Part shown: in pieces, positions 37,325-46,635 of the stretch
Numbering within the stretch: position 1 is the first letter of the stretch
Layout: each line of letters starts with the position of its first letter
Origin: Bacteroidetes bacterium HGW-Bacteroidetes-1
Lineage (GTDB): Bacteria; Bacteroidota; Bacteroidia; Bacteroidales; F082
DNA length: 64,000 bases
Direction of reading: 5' to 3'
Assembly (NCBI GenBank): GCA_002842755.1
Contig: PHDU01000005.1
Location: 1-64,000 of the forward strand
Program-made: the position numbers and the translations under genes
The notes under the pieces: generated by a model
The model's input: only the letters and a program-made list of their open reading frames with translations
Database searches by the model: none
Told to the model about the DNA's origin: nothing

Positions 37325-37684
37325 TTGATCATGACTAATGATGAAGCGATTGAAGCAATCGAAAAGTTTCAAAGATGCCGAACAACCCTTGAAAACTTTG
37401 ATAACCTGACAATCATTGGTAATCATGATGAAATCAATGATAATGAACATCGTTTAAAGCATTTTCAGGTTAAGCTAAGTGAAATATTTAAAGATAATAT
37501 TATCACTTTCCGGGTATCAATTGTTCAAGATACATTCTTTTGTTGTGTTGTTACACGATATAATAAAAGCACGTTCGTTACTGATAAAAATTTTGTTGAT
37601 AAACTGATATCTGGCGAAGAGCCAGTTACAGATAGAATCAGATTATTTCTAAATAGTGATACAATGAATAAATTAATTTCATAA
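37325..37684 (+). CDS. hypothetical protein
   Basis: 119 aa ORF. Confidence 0.55.
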   Translation: MIMTNDEAIEAIEKFQRCRTTLENFDNLTIIGNHDEINDNEHRLKHFQVKLSEIFKDNIITFRVSIVQDTFFCCVVTRYNKSTFVTDKNFVDKLISGEEPVTDRIRLFLNSDTMNKLIS

Positions 37685-37688
37685 AAAC

Positions 37689-38810
37689 ATGAATAAAACA
37701 TTTAAATATAGAATTTACCCAACAAAGTCACAAGTTAAAAAACTGAATGACAACATTCGGGCTTGTCGATTTGTTTGGAATACCTTTCTTAATGAAAGGA
37801 AAGTTCTGTATGAAACGGAAAAGAAGCAAATCTCTTGCTTTGATCAAACAGCAAAACTAACTGAGCTGAAAAAAGAATTCCCATTTTTAAAAAATGCGTA
37901 TTCACAGTCATTACAACAAATTGTTATCAAATTAGATTTGTCCTTTAAGTCATTTTTTAGACGCATCCAAAACGGAGAAACACCGGGGTATCCGAGATTT
38001 AAAGGATGTTATCGACTAAGTTCTATATATTTCACCCAATTTGGTAAGGGTTGTAAAATAGCTAATGGAAAGTTAGCCGTTTCTAAAATTGGTGATATAA
38101 AACTAGTTTATCATCGCGAATTAATAGGAACTCCAAAAACAGCAACGATTAAACGTACACCAACTGGTAAATGGTTTGTATCTATCTGTTGTGAAACTGA
38201 TAATACCATATTGCAAACAAACGACTTATCTGTTGGTATTGATTTGGGTATTAGCAAGTTTGCTACTTTTTCTGACGGAACAGTTATTGAAAATCCGAGA
38301 TTCTTCAAAGAAGAAGAAATCAAAATCAAGAAAGCTCAGAGTAAAACAGACAAACTTGTTAAAGGTTCTAAAGAACGATTTAAAGCTAGAAAGGTTGTTA
38401 ATCGTATTTATGAACGTTTAAGCTGGAAGCGAGACAATTTTTCTCATCAAGAGAGTAGGAAGGTGATAAATAAATATCAAAATATCATTCTTGAAAAGTT
38501 GGAGATATATAAATTGATACACAATGGATACCCAAACTTAAACAAATGTATAACAGATGTAGCATGGAATAAATTTACAAGTTTGGTACAATACAAAGCG
38601 GTAGAAGCTGGTAGAACTGTCATTCTTGTAAATCCTAAAAATACCACAAAAACTTGTAGTCAATGTGGTAAGATTGTTGATAAATCTCTAAGTGAACGAG
38701 TACATAATTGCTCTTGTGGACTTGTATTAGATAGAGATTTAAACGCAGCTATTAACATTTTAAGATTGGGAACACAATCTTTACAAAGACTCTGCCTCTC
38801 GGCAGAGTAA
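37689..38810 (+). mobile_element. tnpB: IS200/IS605-type TnpB RNA-guided nuclease, no TnpA in the window
   Basis: KTFKYRIYPTKSQ; VGIDLGISKFA (RuvC D), IILEKLEIYKL (E), CSQCG...CSCGLVLDRDLNAAINIL; 3' hairpin ACTCTGCC TCTC GGCAGAGT. Confidence 0.93.
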
Positions 38811-38829
38811 TGTTCACAAGGAGTTAACA

Positions 38830-40377
38830 ATGACAACGGATGTAATTACCTCACTGACCGATCTCGATGATTTAGACCTCGATCTTGAAACCGATGGAGT
38901 CAGTGAAATCACAGATGCAACAACGCTTGATTCTGTGGCCTCAAAAACCGATTCTGATGATGACCTGACCTTAGATGACCTTGAGGAAGACACGGTGCAG
39001 CCAGCGGCCTCTAATTCGCAGGAAACAGATGAATTGAAACTTGACGATGAAACCAGTTCAATTGATGATTTGACACTGGAAGATAACATCGTTGACCCAC
39101 CGGTTGATACCGCGAAGCCAGAACTCAACAAACCGGTTTTGAATCTTGATGAAGAAATCGAACTTGACCTTGATGTAAACGAAGGTATCACAAAGAAGAC
39201 CGAAGTAACCATAAATGGGAAAACGCCGGGAGAATTTGTTAAAGATGCTTTCGATGCGGCGGTAACACCACCGGTTGAAGAAAAGAAGAAGCGTGGTAGA
39301 AAGCCAAAAGAAGTTAAGCCAGAAGTTGTTACATCGGCTCCTGTCGATACTTCAAAATTCATTGATCCTAATTTCCCACTGGCTGTCCTCAATGTTGATA
39401 AATACGCCACTCGTTCAACTATTCGTTCTGATGAAGAAGTTACTGAACTGGCCGAAAAGATTAAGTTGCAAGGCCAAGCCGAACCTATTCATGTTTACAT
39501 CGCCGATGATGGCGTTGCTTACCTTCTTGCTGGTCTTGGTAGAAAGATGGCAATTCAGGATAAACTCGGCAGAGAAACCGCTGAAGCTATCGTACATAAA
39601 GGCTTAACAGAAGCCGATATCTACAAGATTTGCACAGGAACTAATGAACCAAGAACCAAGTTAACCGAATGGGATAAGATTGTTTCCATTGGTAAATACA
39701 CAGACGCACATCCCGGTGTTTCTATTGATGATGAGAATGATACAAACTCAGTTGTTCGTGTATTTGGTTATTCAAGAAGTGCGGTTTATCAGTATTTAAA
39801 GGCTTGGAATGTGTTGAAAAACAGTTCTGAATTCATTGAATACTTTAACAGAAACGGCCAGAAAATCGCTGGCTACACTTATCAGATTCTTGCCAATACC
39901 ATCACAGCACTTGCCGAACACAAATTGTCTGCCGCTGAATGGATAGTCATTTTCAATGAGATTTATGCTATTTCCACCAGACAATCATTTGCAACAATGT
40001 TGATTGATGCCGCGAATACATATCTTGTTATGAAGAAACCGGCATCAGTACTTGCTACAGAGGTTGATGATGGTTTAAGTAAAACTGATGAAAAAATCAT
40101 CGACAGGGCTGTTAAAGAGACAAAAGAAAATGATACCGTTGAAGATATCGACAATACAATGGTTGATAAACTTGAACAGGAAATCGCGGTTGAACAGGAC
40201 TCCAAAGAAGTCATTGACGGCTGTTATCAAAGTGTGTTATTAACATTAACACAGGCACGTTCAGGCATTGAAAGTTTGATCGCTATTGAGAAATATCAGG
40301 AACTTAAAACCCCTGCTGAAATCAAGAAAATCAAAGAAATGATAATGATGGTTGCCGAATCTGCTAAAAAACTTTGA
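38830..40377 (+). CDS. ParB/Srx-domain-like DNA-binding protein with acidic N-terminus
   Basis: LAVLNVDKYATRSTIRSDEEVTELAEKIKLQGQAEPIHVYIADDGVAYLLAGLGRKMA; HTH-like GYSRSAVYQYLKAW. Confidence 0.75.
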   Translation: MTTDVITSLTDLDDLDLDLETDGVSEITDATTLDSVASKTDSDDDLTLDDLEEDTVQPAASNSQETDELKLDDETSSIDDLTLEDNIVDPPVDTAKPELNKPVLNLDEEIELDLDVNEGITKKTEVTINGKTPGEFVKDAFDAAVTPPVEEKKKRGRKPKEVKPEVVTSAPVDTSKFIDPNFPLAVLNVDKYATRSTIRSDEEVTELAEKIKLQGQAEPIHVYIADDGVAYLLAGLGRKMAIQDKLGRETAEAIVHKGLTEADIYKICTGTNEPRTKLTEWDKIVSIGKYTDAHPGVSIDDENDTNSVVRVFGYSRSAVYQYLKAWNVLKNSSEFIEYFNRNGQKIAGYTYQILANTITALAEHKLSAAEWIVIFNEIYAISTRQSFATMLIDAANTYLVMKKPASVLATEVDDGLSKTDEKIIDRAVKETKENDTVEDIDNTMVDKLEQEIAVEQDSKEVIDGCYQSVLLTLTQARSGIESLIAIEKYQELKTPAEIKKIKEMIMMVAESAKKL

Positions 40378-40393
40378 GAAATATGGTAATACA

Positions 40394-40894
40394 ATGGATA
40401 AACAACCGGTATTCAAATTTCATGTTCTCTCGCTTGGTGCATCAAACCAGCAGTTAGGTGAGAGTAATAACTATATCAATCGCCCATTTTTACAAATCGA
40501 CGAGCTTCGTAAAAAGTGGGGAGATGAATATATAGTTCTTAATTCGCCGCTTGGTGACTTTGATAAACCTAAGACATACCTTGGTTGTATTGATCTTGAT
40601 AAAAAGAATCGCAAATATTTAAAGCTTTTCAAAGAACTGGACTTCCCGATTGAGAACCCGGATTACTTTGTTTTGAATATTTGCTTCTCTGGTAGCAAGA
40701 TTGATAAGGTACAGGACTTCTTTAAACACGACGATGAATCATTTTCATGCATCCTTTCATCTGCCTACAACAAGGAAGGTGAAGTTTATACAACTGATAT
40801 GCTTGTCATCTGCAAAGATGGTGATGGAATCGTTGTTGATGGTGTAATGCACTTCTTTAACAAAGAAATCGGCACGTTTGAAGAAGATAATTAA
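40394..40894 (+). CDS. hypothetical protein
   Basis: MDKQPVFKFHVLSLGASNQQ; ORF-track start 40352 overlaps the ParB-like gene. Confidence 0.6.
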   Translation: MDKQPVFKFHVLSLGASNQQLGESNNYINRPFLQIDELRKKWGDEYIVLNSPLGDFDKPKTYLGCIDLDKKNRKYLKLFKELDFPIENPDYFVLNICFSGSKIDKVQDFFKHDDESFSCILSSAYNKEGEVYTTDMLVICKDGDGIVVDGVMHFFNKEIGTFEEDN

Positions 40895-40905
40895 CTGACT
40901 TGTTA

Positions 40906-40934
40906 AGAGAGGGAGCCTTAAAAACTCCCTCTCT
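40906..40934 (+). terminator. rho-independent terminator
   Basis: agagagggag ccttaaaaa ctccctctct tttat. Confidence 0.85.
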
Positions 40935-40960
40935 TTTATAAATTAAAGGAATAAATTAAC

Positions 40961-41251
40961 ATGTGGTACCCAACAGGCGCAACAACAGAAGCGACTAATT
41001 ATGTTGGTAATTCGACTTGGGTTGGTGTTGTCCGAATTGATCCAGTGCCAGAATCGCCCCCAGATTGGCGAAATATAAAGAAGATAGATAAAGAGGCCAA
41101 GCGGATTAAAACGATTGAAGGTATCAAGACTTCAAAAAGATTACATTCGAAAACACCAGTGTTTAAAGTGTTTGATAGACGATTTTCTAAACCATACAAG
41201 AGGGAACCAAGAATGACACAACAATTTGCCATGAGACAGGTGATTCTATGA
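40961..41251 (+). CDS. hypothetical protein
   Basis: 96 aa ORF; AAAGGAAT upstream. Confidence 0.5.
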   Translation: MWYPTGATTEATNYVGNSTWVGVVRIDPVPESPPDWRNIKKIDKEAKRIKTIEGIKTSKRLHSKTPVFKVFDRRFSKPYKREPRMTQQFAMRQVIL

Positions 41252-41940
41252 TTAAGTTGATGAAAGGTGATTGCCTTGTAAGAATGAAAGAGATTCCAGA
41301 TAAAAGTGTTGATTGCGTGATAGCAGATCCACCATATATTATGACAAAACGTGGCAAAAGTTGTAGCCCAAACTGGATGCCTGATAATATGGGCGAAAAT
41401 GTTTTTGATGGTGATATCCCGAATTTTTACGATTGGCTTTTTTTGTGTTATCAAAAATTAAAAAACGATTCACATATTTATATATTCACAAATACCGTTT
41501 CATTACAAAGAATTTTGAATGATGCTACCGCCATTGGTTTTAAGTTACATAACATAATAACAATGATAAAAGATACAAACATGCCAAATCGGTGGTATTT
41601 AAAGTGTTGTGAATTAGTTTTATTTATGAGAAAGGGATTGGCATATCCGATCAATGATATGACTTCAAAAGATTGGTTACATGTTGTAATGCCAAAACAA
41701 AAAGATGGAAAGTTACATGTAACACAAAAGCCAGTTAAGCCTGTTAGAATGTTTGTACATAATTCAACACCATTGAATGGTATAATCCTTGACCCATTCA
41801 TGGGTTCTGGTACTACAGGTATAGCTTGTTTAAATACTGGTAGGAATTTTATTGGTATTGAAAAAGATGATAACTATTTCTCAATAGCAAAAAATCGTAT
41901 TTTAACACGTTATAATGAACTTCAAAGAGGCATTAAATGA
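41248..41940 (+). CDS. DNA methyltransferase (paralog 2)
   Basis: IADPPYIM; DPFMGSGTTGIACLNTGRNFIGIEKDDNYF. Confidence 0.9.
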   Translation: MIKLMKGDCLVRMKEIPDKSVDCVIADPPYIMTKRGKSCSPNWMPDNMGENVFDGDIPNFYDWLFLCYQKLKNDSHIYIFTNTVSLQRILNDATAIGFKLHNIITMIKDTNMPNRWYLKCCELVLFMRKGLAYPINDMTSKDWLHVVMPKQKDGKLHVTQKPVKPVRMFVHNSTPLNGIILDPFMGSGTTGIACLNTGRNFIGIEKDDNYFSIAKNRILTRYNELQRGIK

Positions 41941-42935
41941 GCGTTGTCCATGCTATTTTTGAGAAGTTACAAATTGAATACGTCGAACATAAAAACGGTG
42001 AAGAACTGAGGTTCAGATGTATCAACCCAAAACACAGCGATTCAAGCCCTTCTGCTGATATCAACACATTAACAGGTGCTTGGCTTTGCCGTTCATGTGG
42101 TTTCAAAGGTAATCTTGAACGCCTTATTAAAGTTGTTTCTGGTGAAGATGTTGACCTTTCACAATACGTCTCACTTGATGAGGAATTTAGATTCAAGGTA
42201 CAAAACATCTACAAACAAAGCCTCAAAGGGATTTCCCGCTATGATGACATCGTTCAGTTCGATGATACAATGGGAACCGAACTGAAGAATTTTAAACCGG
42301 CTATGGAATGTGAGGAAGCTGTTAAATATCTGACCGGTGTAAAGCGTAAGCTTACAGAAGAAACTATCACAAATCATAAACTCCATTATTCATCTGATGG
42401 TGATTATAAAAACAGGGTTATCATTCCATACTTCAAGAATGGAAAGTTGATCGGATTTAACAGTCGATTTATTTATGATGGTAATAAGAAGTTCAGATAC
42501 ATGTATTTCTTATCTCATTCACAGTTTGAGGACTATGTTTACAACTTGGAAAATGTTGTAGATAATGATTATTGTATTCTTGTAGAAGGCCCATTTGATC
42601 TTATGATTCTCAGACAACTTGGATATAAAAATGTAATAAGCACATTATCAACAAGGGTCAGTGAAAAACATTTACAACATATCATTTCATTTAAGAAGAT
42701 AATTTTCTGTTTCGATGATGATAAAGAGTCTAAAGCTGGACAGAAAGCCGTTATAAATGCTTCCAATCTGATTCTGGAAATCTCACCCACGAAACAGCTT
42801 TACTACTGCAAATTGCCTGAAGGGAAAGACCCTACAGAGGCCAGCGAAGATGAGTTGAAATCAGCGTTTAATAAACTGATAAGGATTAAAAAGAAGGAGG
42901 TACACACCATAGGGTGGGTTTTAACAAATGATTAA
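41937..42935 (+). CDS. DnaG-like DNA primase
   Basis: CHC2-type FRCINPKHSDSSPSADI..WLCRSCGFKGN; Toprim ILVEGPFDLMILRQLG, IFCFDDDKESKAG. Confidence 0.9.
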   Translation: MSVVHAIFEKLQIEYVEHKNGEELRFRCINPKHSDSSPSADINTLTGAWLCRSCGFKGNLERLIKVVSGEDVDLSQYVSLDEEFRFKVQNIYKQSLKGISRYDDIVQFDDTMGTELKNFKPAMECEEAVKYLTGVKRKLTEETITNHKLHYSSDGDYKNRVIIPYFKNGKLIGFNSRFIYDGNKKFRYMYFLSHSQFEDYVYNLENVVDNDYCILVEGPFDLMILRQLGYKNVISTLSTRVSEKHLQHIISFKKIIFCFDDDKESKAGQKAVINASNLILEISPTKQLYYCKLPEGKDPTEASEDELKSAFNKLIRIKKKEVHTIGWVLTND

Positions 42936-43910
42936 ACTATTAAAAGGCGATTGTCTTGTAAGAATGAAAGAAATCCCAGATAATTCAATTGATTTAATTT
43001 TAACAGACCCACCCTATGGTTAGTTAGCACAACTGCATGTAAATGGGATTCTATTATTCCACTGGAACCAATGTGGGAGCAGTTGAAGCGCATTATTAAA
43101 CCGAACGGGGCGATTGTTATGACAGCTTCACAGCCGTTTACAAGTGCGCTGATAATGAGTAATGCAAAGATGTTTAAATATGAGTGGGTATGGGAGAAAA
43201 GCACCGTTACTGGATTCCAAAGAAGCAATTATCAACCACTAAAAAATACTGAAAATATTTGCGTATTTTACCCAACTGAGTTTATAAATGACATGCGAAG
43301 CGGGTCAAAAGAAGGAGAAATCAAGGGGAAGATGAAAAAAGCGTTTCGCGGTTCTGGATTAACAACAAAAGAACTCAATGCCTTGTGTGGTTTTGAAGCA
43401 TCTGGGTATTTGAGAACATCGTCGAGTTGGTCGAACGTATTGCCGAACGGGGAAAAGCGTTTGATTTTAGAAAATGTTTTGAAGATTAAAATAGAAGAAA
43501 TTACAGAAAAAAAAGAAATTACATTTAACCCACAAGGAATAGTTCTATGCAACAAAAAAAATAAAAGAGGGAGGGTCGGCGAGAATTGGGCAGAGATGAA
43601 GTCAAATGAATATAACCAAGAGTTTACAAATTACCCAAGACATTTATTATATTTCAAAAGTGAAACTGGTCTACACCCAACTCAAAAACCCGTAGTCCTG
43701 ATGGAATACCTGATTAAAACTTACACCAACGAAGGCGAGATTGTGCTAGATTTCACAATGGGTTCTGGTACTACAGGAATAGCTTGTTTAAATACAAAAA
43801 GAAATTTCATCGGTATTGAAAAAGATGATAAATATTTCTCAATAGCGAAAGATCGGATAACAAAACATTACAATGAACTGAAAAAGAAATCTTTGTTTTT
43901 AAAAGCGTAA
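42928..43910 (+). pseudogene. DNA methyltransferase (paralog 3), disrupted by TAGTTAGC insertion at 43021-43028
   Basis: MIKLLKGDCLVRMKEIPDNSIDLILTDPPYG* then frame shift; removing 8 nt restores [26 protein letters not shown]. Confidence 0.85.
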
Positions 43911-43941
43911 TATATTTTAATTAGAAAAAGGATAAATAAAC

Positions 43942-44265
43942 ATGAGCACAACGACTTTTAGACCAATCACGATTTACAACTTGGAAAACCAAAGACCAAA
44001 TAAGCGACCATTTATAAGAATTGGTGCTGGCCCTGTTTGTATGAATGGTATGCGCGGAACTACAAGTGGAACAGCTTTTAACATAAACGAGGCTAGAGAG
44101 ATAATTGATATTTATGAATCTACAAGGAATCCAAGAATCCGTTTTGCGGATATGGATGATATTACATTGAGTAAAGAAGATATAGAAGATTTAAAATTCT
44201 TTGTTTTCTTTATGAAAAACTTTGAATATAAACCTAACCTTACAGGGGTGAAGCCCCTGAGTTAA
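43942..44265 (+). CDS. hypothetical protein
   Basis: 107 aa; AAAAAGGATAAATAAACATG. Confidence 0.55.
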   Translation: MSTTTFRPITIYNLENQRPNKRPFIRIGAGPVCMNGMRGTTSGTAFNINEAREIIDIYESTRNPRIRFADMDDITLSKEDIEDLKFFVFFMKNFEYKPNLTGVKPLS

Positions 44266-44357
44266 AAACAGGGGCTTCGTGGTGAGAGAGGCACATCAAT
44301 TTTTTGGAGGCATGATTGTTAAAGGTTAACACAAGCCAAACAACATGTCAACTAAAA

Positions 44358-44765
44358 TTATCTACCAGCAATTAAGGCCGCGCCAACAATGATTGTGAAG
44401 AGAATTGTTTTTGCTTTATCTCTGCGTCTTAATTGTTTTAATGATCGTTTCGCACTCGTTAATGATTTTGATTGCTCCGTCAACATCTTCTGTTGATTTC
44501 CCAATTTCAATAGAAACGTGTTCGATTCGTTCTCGGCTTTTACTAATTTCAGTTCTGACTGTTGTAATTCCTGCGCTGTGACTTGCAACATCTGCCTGTA
44601 ACTGTCTAGTTTCTGACGCAAGTTCGTTATTATTTCTTTCAAGCTTGTCAAGTTCTGACTCAAGCTTGCCACTTGTGCCCCGGTAATAGTATATGATTCC
44701 CGCGCAAATAATGGAAATGAGCAGGATAACGACAATAATACCAATAATATTATTACTCGTTTCAT
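44358..44765 (-). CDS. putative lysis/spanin-like membrane protein, frame C
   Basis: MKRVIILLVLLSLSCSFPLFA signal-like; coiled coil; C-terminal TILFTIIVGAALIA. Confidence 0.6.
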   Translation of the reverse strand: MKRVIILLVLLSLSCSFPLFARESYTITGAQVASLSQNLTSLKEIITNLRQKLDSYRQMLQVTAQELQQSELKLVKAENESNTFLLKLGNQQKMLTEQSKSLTSAKRSLKQLRRRDKAKTILFTIIVGAALIAGR

Positions 44766-44769
44766 TCAC
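44416..44769 (-). CDS. putative i-spanin (Rz)-like membrane protein, frame B, GTG start
   Basis: VNETSNNIIGIIVVILLISIICAGIIYYY N-terminal TM plus coiled coil; overlaps frame C by about 350 nt. Confidence 0.55.
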   Translation of the reverse strand: MNETSNNIIGIIVVILLISIICAGIIYYYRGTSGKLESELDKLERNNNELASETRQLQADVASHSAGITTVRTEISKSRERIEHVSIEIGKSTEDVDGAIKIINECETIIKTIKTQR

Positions 44770-45037
44770 AGGTAACTCCGGTTTCAACGACAGCAGATGC
44801 CGCAGTGGTGTATGAACGAACATTCAACCACTTATCAACAACTCTCATACTTGAACTTGAGGCGGCAGAAAGGATTGCGAAAAGCTCATAATTGAATTTT
44901 TCTGGATTGTAAATAGCAGTCCAAATTGAAATAAAAATGAACAGACCATAACCGATGAATGACATCAGCTTTGTGCTACTTACAATCCCATCATTACCAA
45001 GAAACATACCAAAAATAGATTTGAAAAAAGCCCTCAT
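44762..45037 (-). CDS. putative holin
   Basis: TKLMSFIGYGLFIFISIWTAIY...NYELFAILSAASSSSMRVVDKW; next to amidase. Confidence 0.55.
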   Translation of the reverse strand: MRAFFKSIFGMFLGNDGIVSSTKLMSFIGYGLFIFISIWTAIYNPEKFNYELFAILSAASSSSMRVVDKWLNVRSYTTAASAVVETGVTCE

Positions 45038-45040
45038 AAT

Positions 45041-45580
45041 TCACTCCTCGAAATTCCAGTTTCGTAACTTCATTATGTTAATCAGATTGCTCAGGTTGTG
45101 GCCCGGACAAAGTGTTAATTCATAATCTCTGTGGTTTTTTATACATTTTGGTATATTCAAGTGTTTGTACTTTTCTTTAATATATCTTAACAAAAGGATA
45201 AATGATTTCAATGATCGTTTATCAACCTGTTCTACATTATAGTTTCCATAGAACATAATTGCAATCGTTGTGTTATCATAACTCTTACAATGACAACCAG
45301 CAGTTCCTAGAGGACGACCTTCATAAACAGTTCCATCCTGACAAATGATAAAATGATATTTTATATCATTTAAACCAAGTTTCTTAATGTGTTTGTTCTG
45401 TAAATAAAGGATTGAGTCTGGGCCTTTATAGTATTTAGAAGTGATCGTCCTTGGTCTACCAACTTCCATACCATAATGATGAATAACAATTCGTTCAGGA
45501 AAGATGTTTATATAAGGAAATTTTGGAGTAATCGCACCCCATTCTGCACGTTTTATTATTCGAAAAGCAGAGGAAGTCAT
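45041..45580 (-). CDS. N-acetylmuramoyl-L-alanine amidase (amidase_2/PGRP type)
   Basis: RIVIHHYG, YHFIICQDGTVYEGRPLGTAGCHCKSYDNTTIAIMFYGNYN, HRDYELTLCPGHNL. Confidence 0.88.
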   Translation of the reverse strand: MTSSAFRIIKRAEWGAITPKFPYINIFPERIVIHHYGMEVGRPRTITSKYYKGPDSILYLQNKHIKKLGLNDIKYHFIICQDGTVYEGRPLGTAGCHCKSYDNTTIAIMFYGNYNVEQVDKRSLKSFILLLRYIKEKYKHLNIPKCIKNHRDYELTLCPGHNLSNLINIMKLRNWNFEE

Positions 45581-46635
45581 TTTGTAAAGAACCTTTTATA
45601 GAAGTCGATTGATCTCTGTAATGATGTTGTTTCTTTTGAGAACTTATCGTTTTCAAAGATTTCAACATATTTTTCATGTGTGTAATCTGTTAATGGAATA
45701 ACAGGAATGTCTAGTTCTTCTCCAGCGATTGCCCGTGTATCTACACGAACAAGAACAACTTTACCACCAATTCCATGAATAGGTAAACCAAAATGAAGTC
45801 TTGTTGTAACACAATATTCAACGTGTTTATAGTAATCAATTATATCCATCGCATTATCGACATGTACTATATGATTACCAAACCATTCTTTGAGATGTGA
45901 TAGATCGCTTTTCTTAACCTGTGCAAAGTATAAACACGGCTTACCTGTTTTTAATTCCAGATATTCCTTTGTCTTTTTAAACTCTTCTACCAATCTATCT
46001 CGATCTTCTCTATGTTCAAAGTATGCAGCAGTTAAACAGATGGCGTTGATTGTATTATCTGTTTTTTCAACTCCACGAAATCTACAAGCAAATGTACCAG
46101 AACATGGTAGCAGTGTAGATTCTACATTCTGGCTATCAAGGAATGCCTGTGCCATTTTATCGCGAGTTGTAATAAGTTTTGTATGTAATAGACTTTTTTG
46201 TAAAACCATTTTTGTCAGTTCTGATTTATTCAAATGATCTGAAAATTCTTGTGGTGTCCAAAATTCAGATGGATAACCACCACCACCGGCAAGTCTTAGA
46301 ATTGGAACGTTCAATTCATTTAGATCGTCCCATATTTCATCGTCATAATACAACTTCCAATCGTCAAGATTATTATACTGTGGCATACCACCATAGATAA
46401 TGAAATCACATGATTTCATGGTGTTTAAATCTTGTTGTGAAAGTTTTGAAAACCGACTTATCAAATGCCATTCTATGCGTTCTGGCTTCAGTGCTTCGTT
46501 TAAAATGTGCTGCAAACCAAACCGGATAAAAACATCACCGATGTTAATGTGGCCGGTGTAGTCTTGAATTAAATTTGTCAGAATGGCAATTTTCATTCGA
46601 TGTCTACTCCAATTAGAAATTTGTTTTAAGTTCAC
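45577..46635 (-). CDS. polysaccharide pyruvyl transferase-family protein (probable start MKIAIL...)
   Basis: MKIAILTNLIQDYTGHINIGD...TTRLHFGLPIHGIGGKVVLVRVD. Confidence 0.75.
   Translation of the reverse strand: MNLKQISNWSRHRMKIAILTNLIQDYTGHINIGDVFIRFGLQHILNEALKPERIEWHLISRFSKLSQQDLNTMKSCDFIIYGGMPQYNNLDDWKLYYDDEIWDDLNELNVPILRLAGGGGYPSEFWTPQEFSDHLNKSELTKMVLQKSLLHTKLITTRDKMAQAFLDSQNVESTLLPCSGTFACRFRGVEKTDNTINAICLTAAYFEHREDRDRLVEEFKKTKEYLELKTGKPCLYFAQVKKSDLSHLKEWFGNHIVHVDNAMDIIDYYKHVEYCVTTRLHFGLPIHGIGGKVVLVRVDTRAIAGEELDIPVIPLTDYTHEKYVEIFENDKFSKETTSLQRSIDFYKRFFTK

Noticed and set aside
38814-39410. 198-aa Ser-rich minus-strand ORF
   Set aside because: Antisense of the acidic Asp/Glu repeats in the ParB-like gene; composition artefact.
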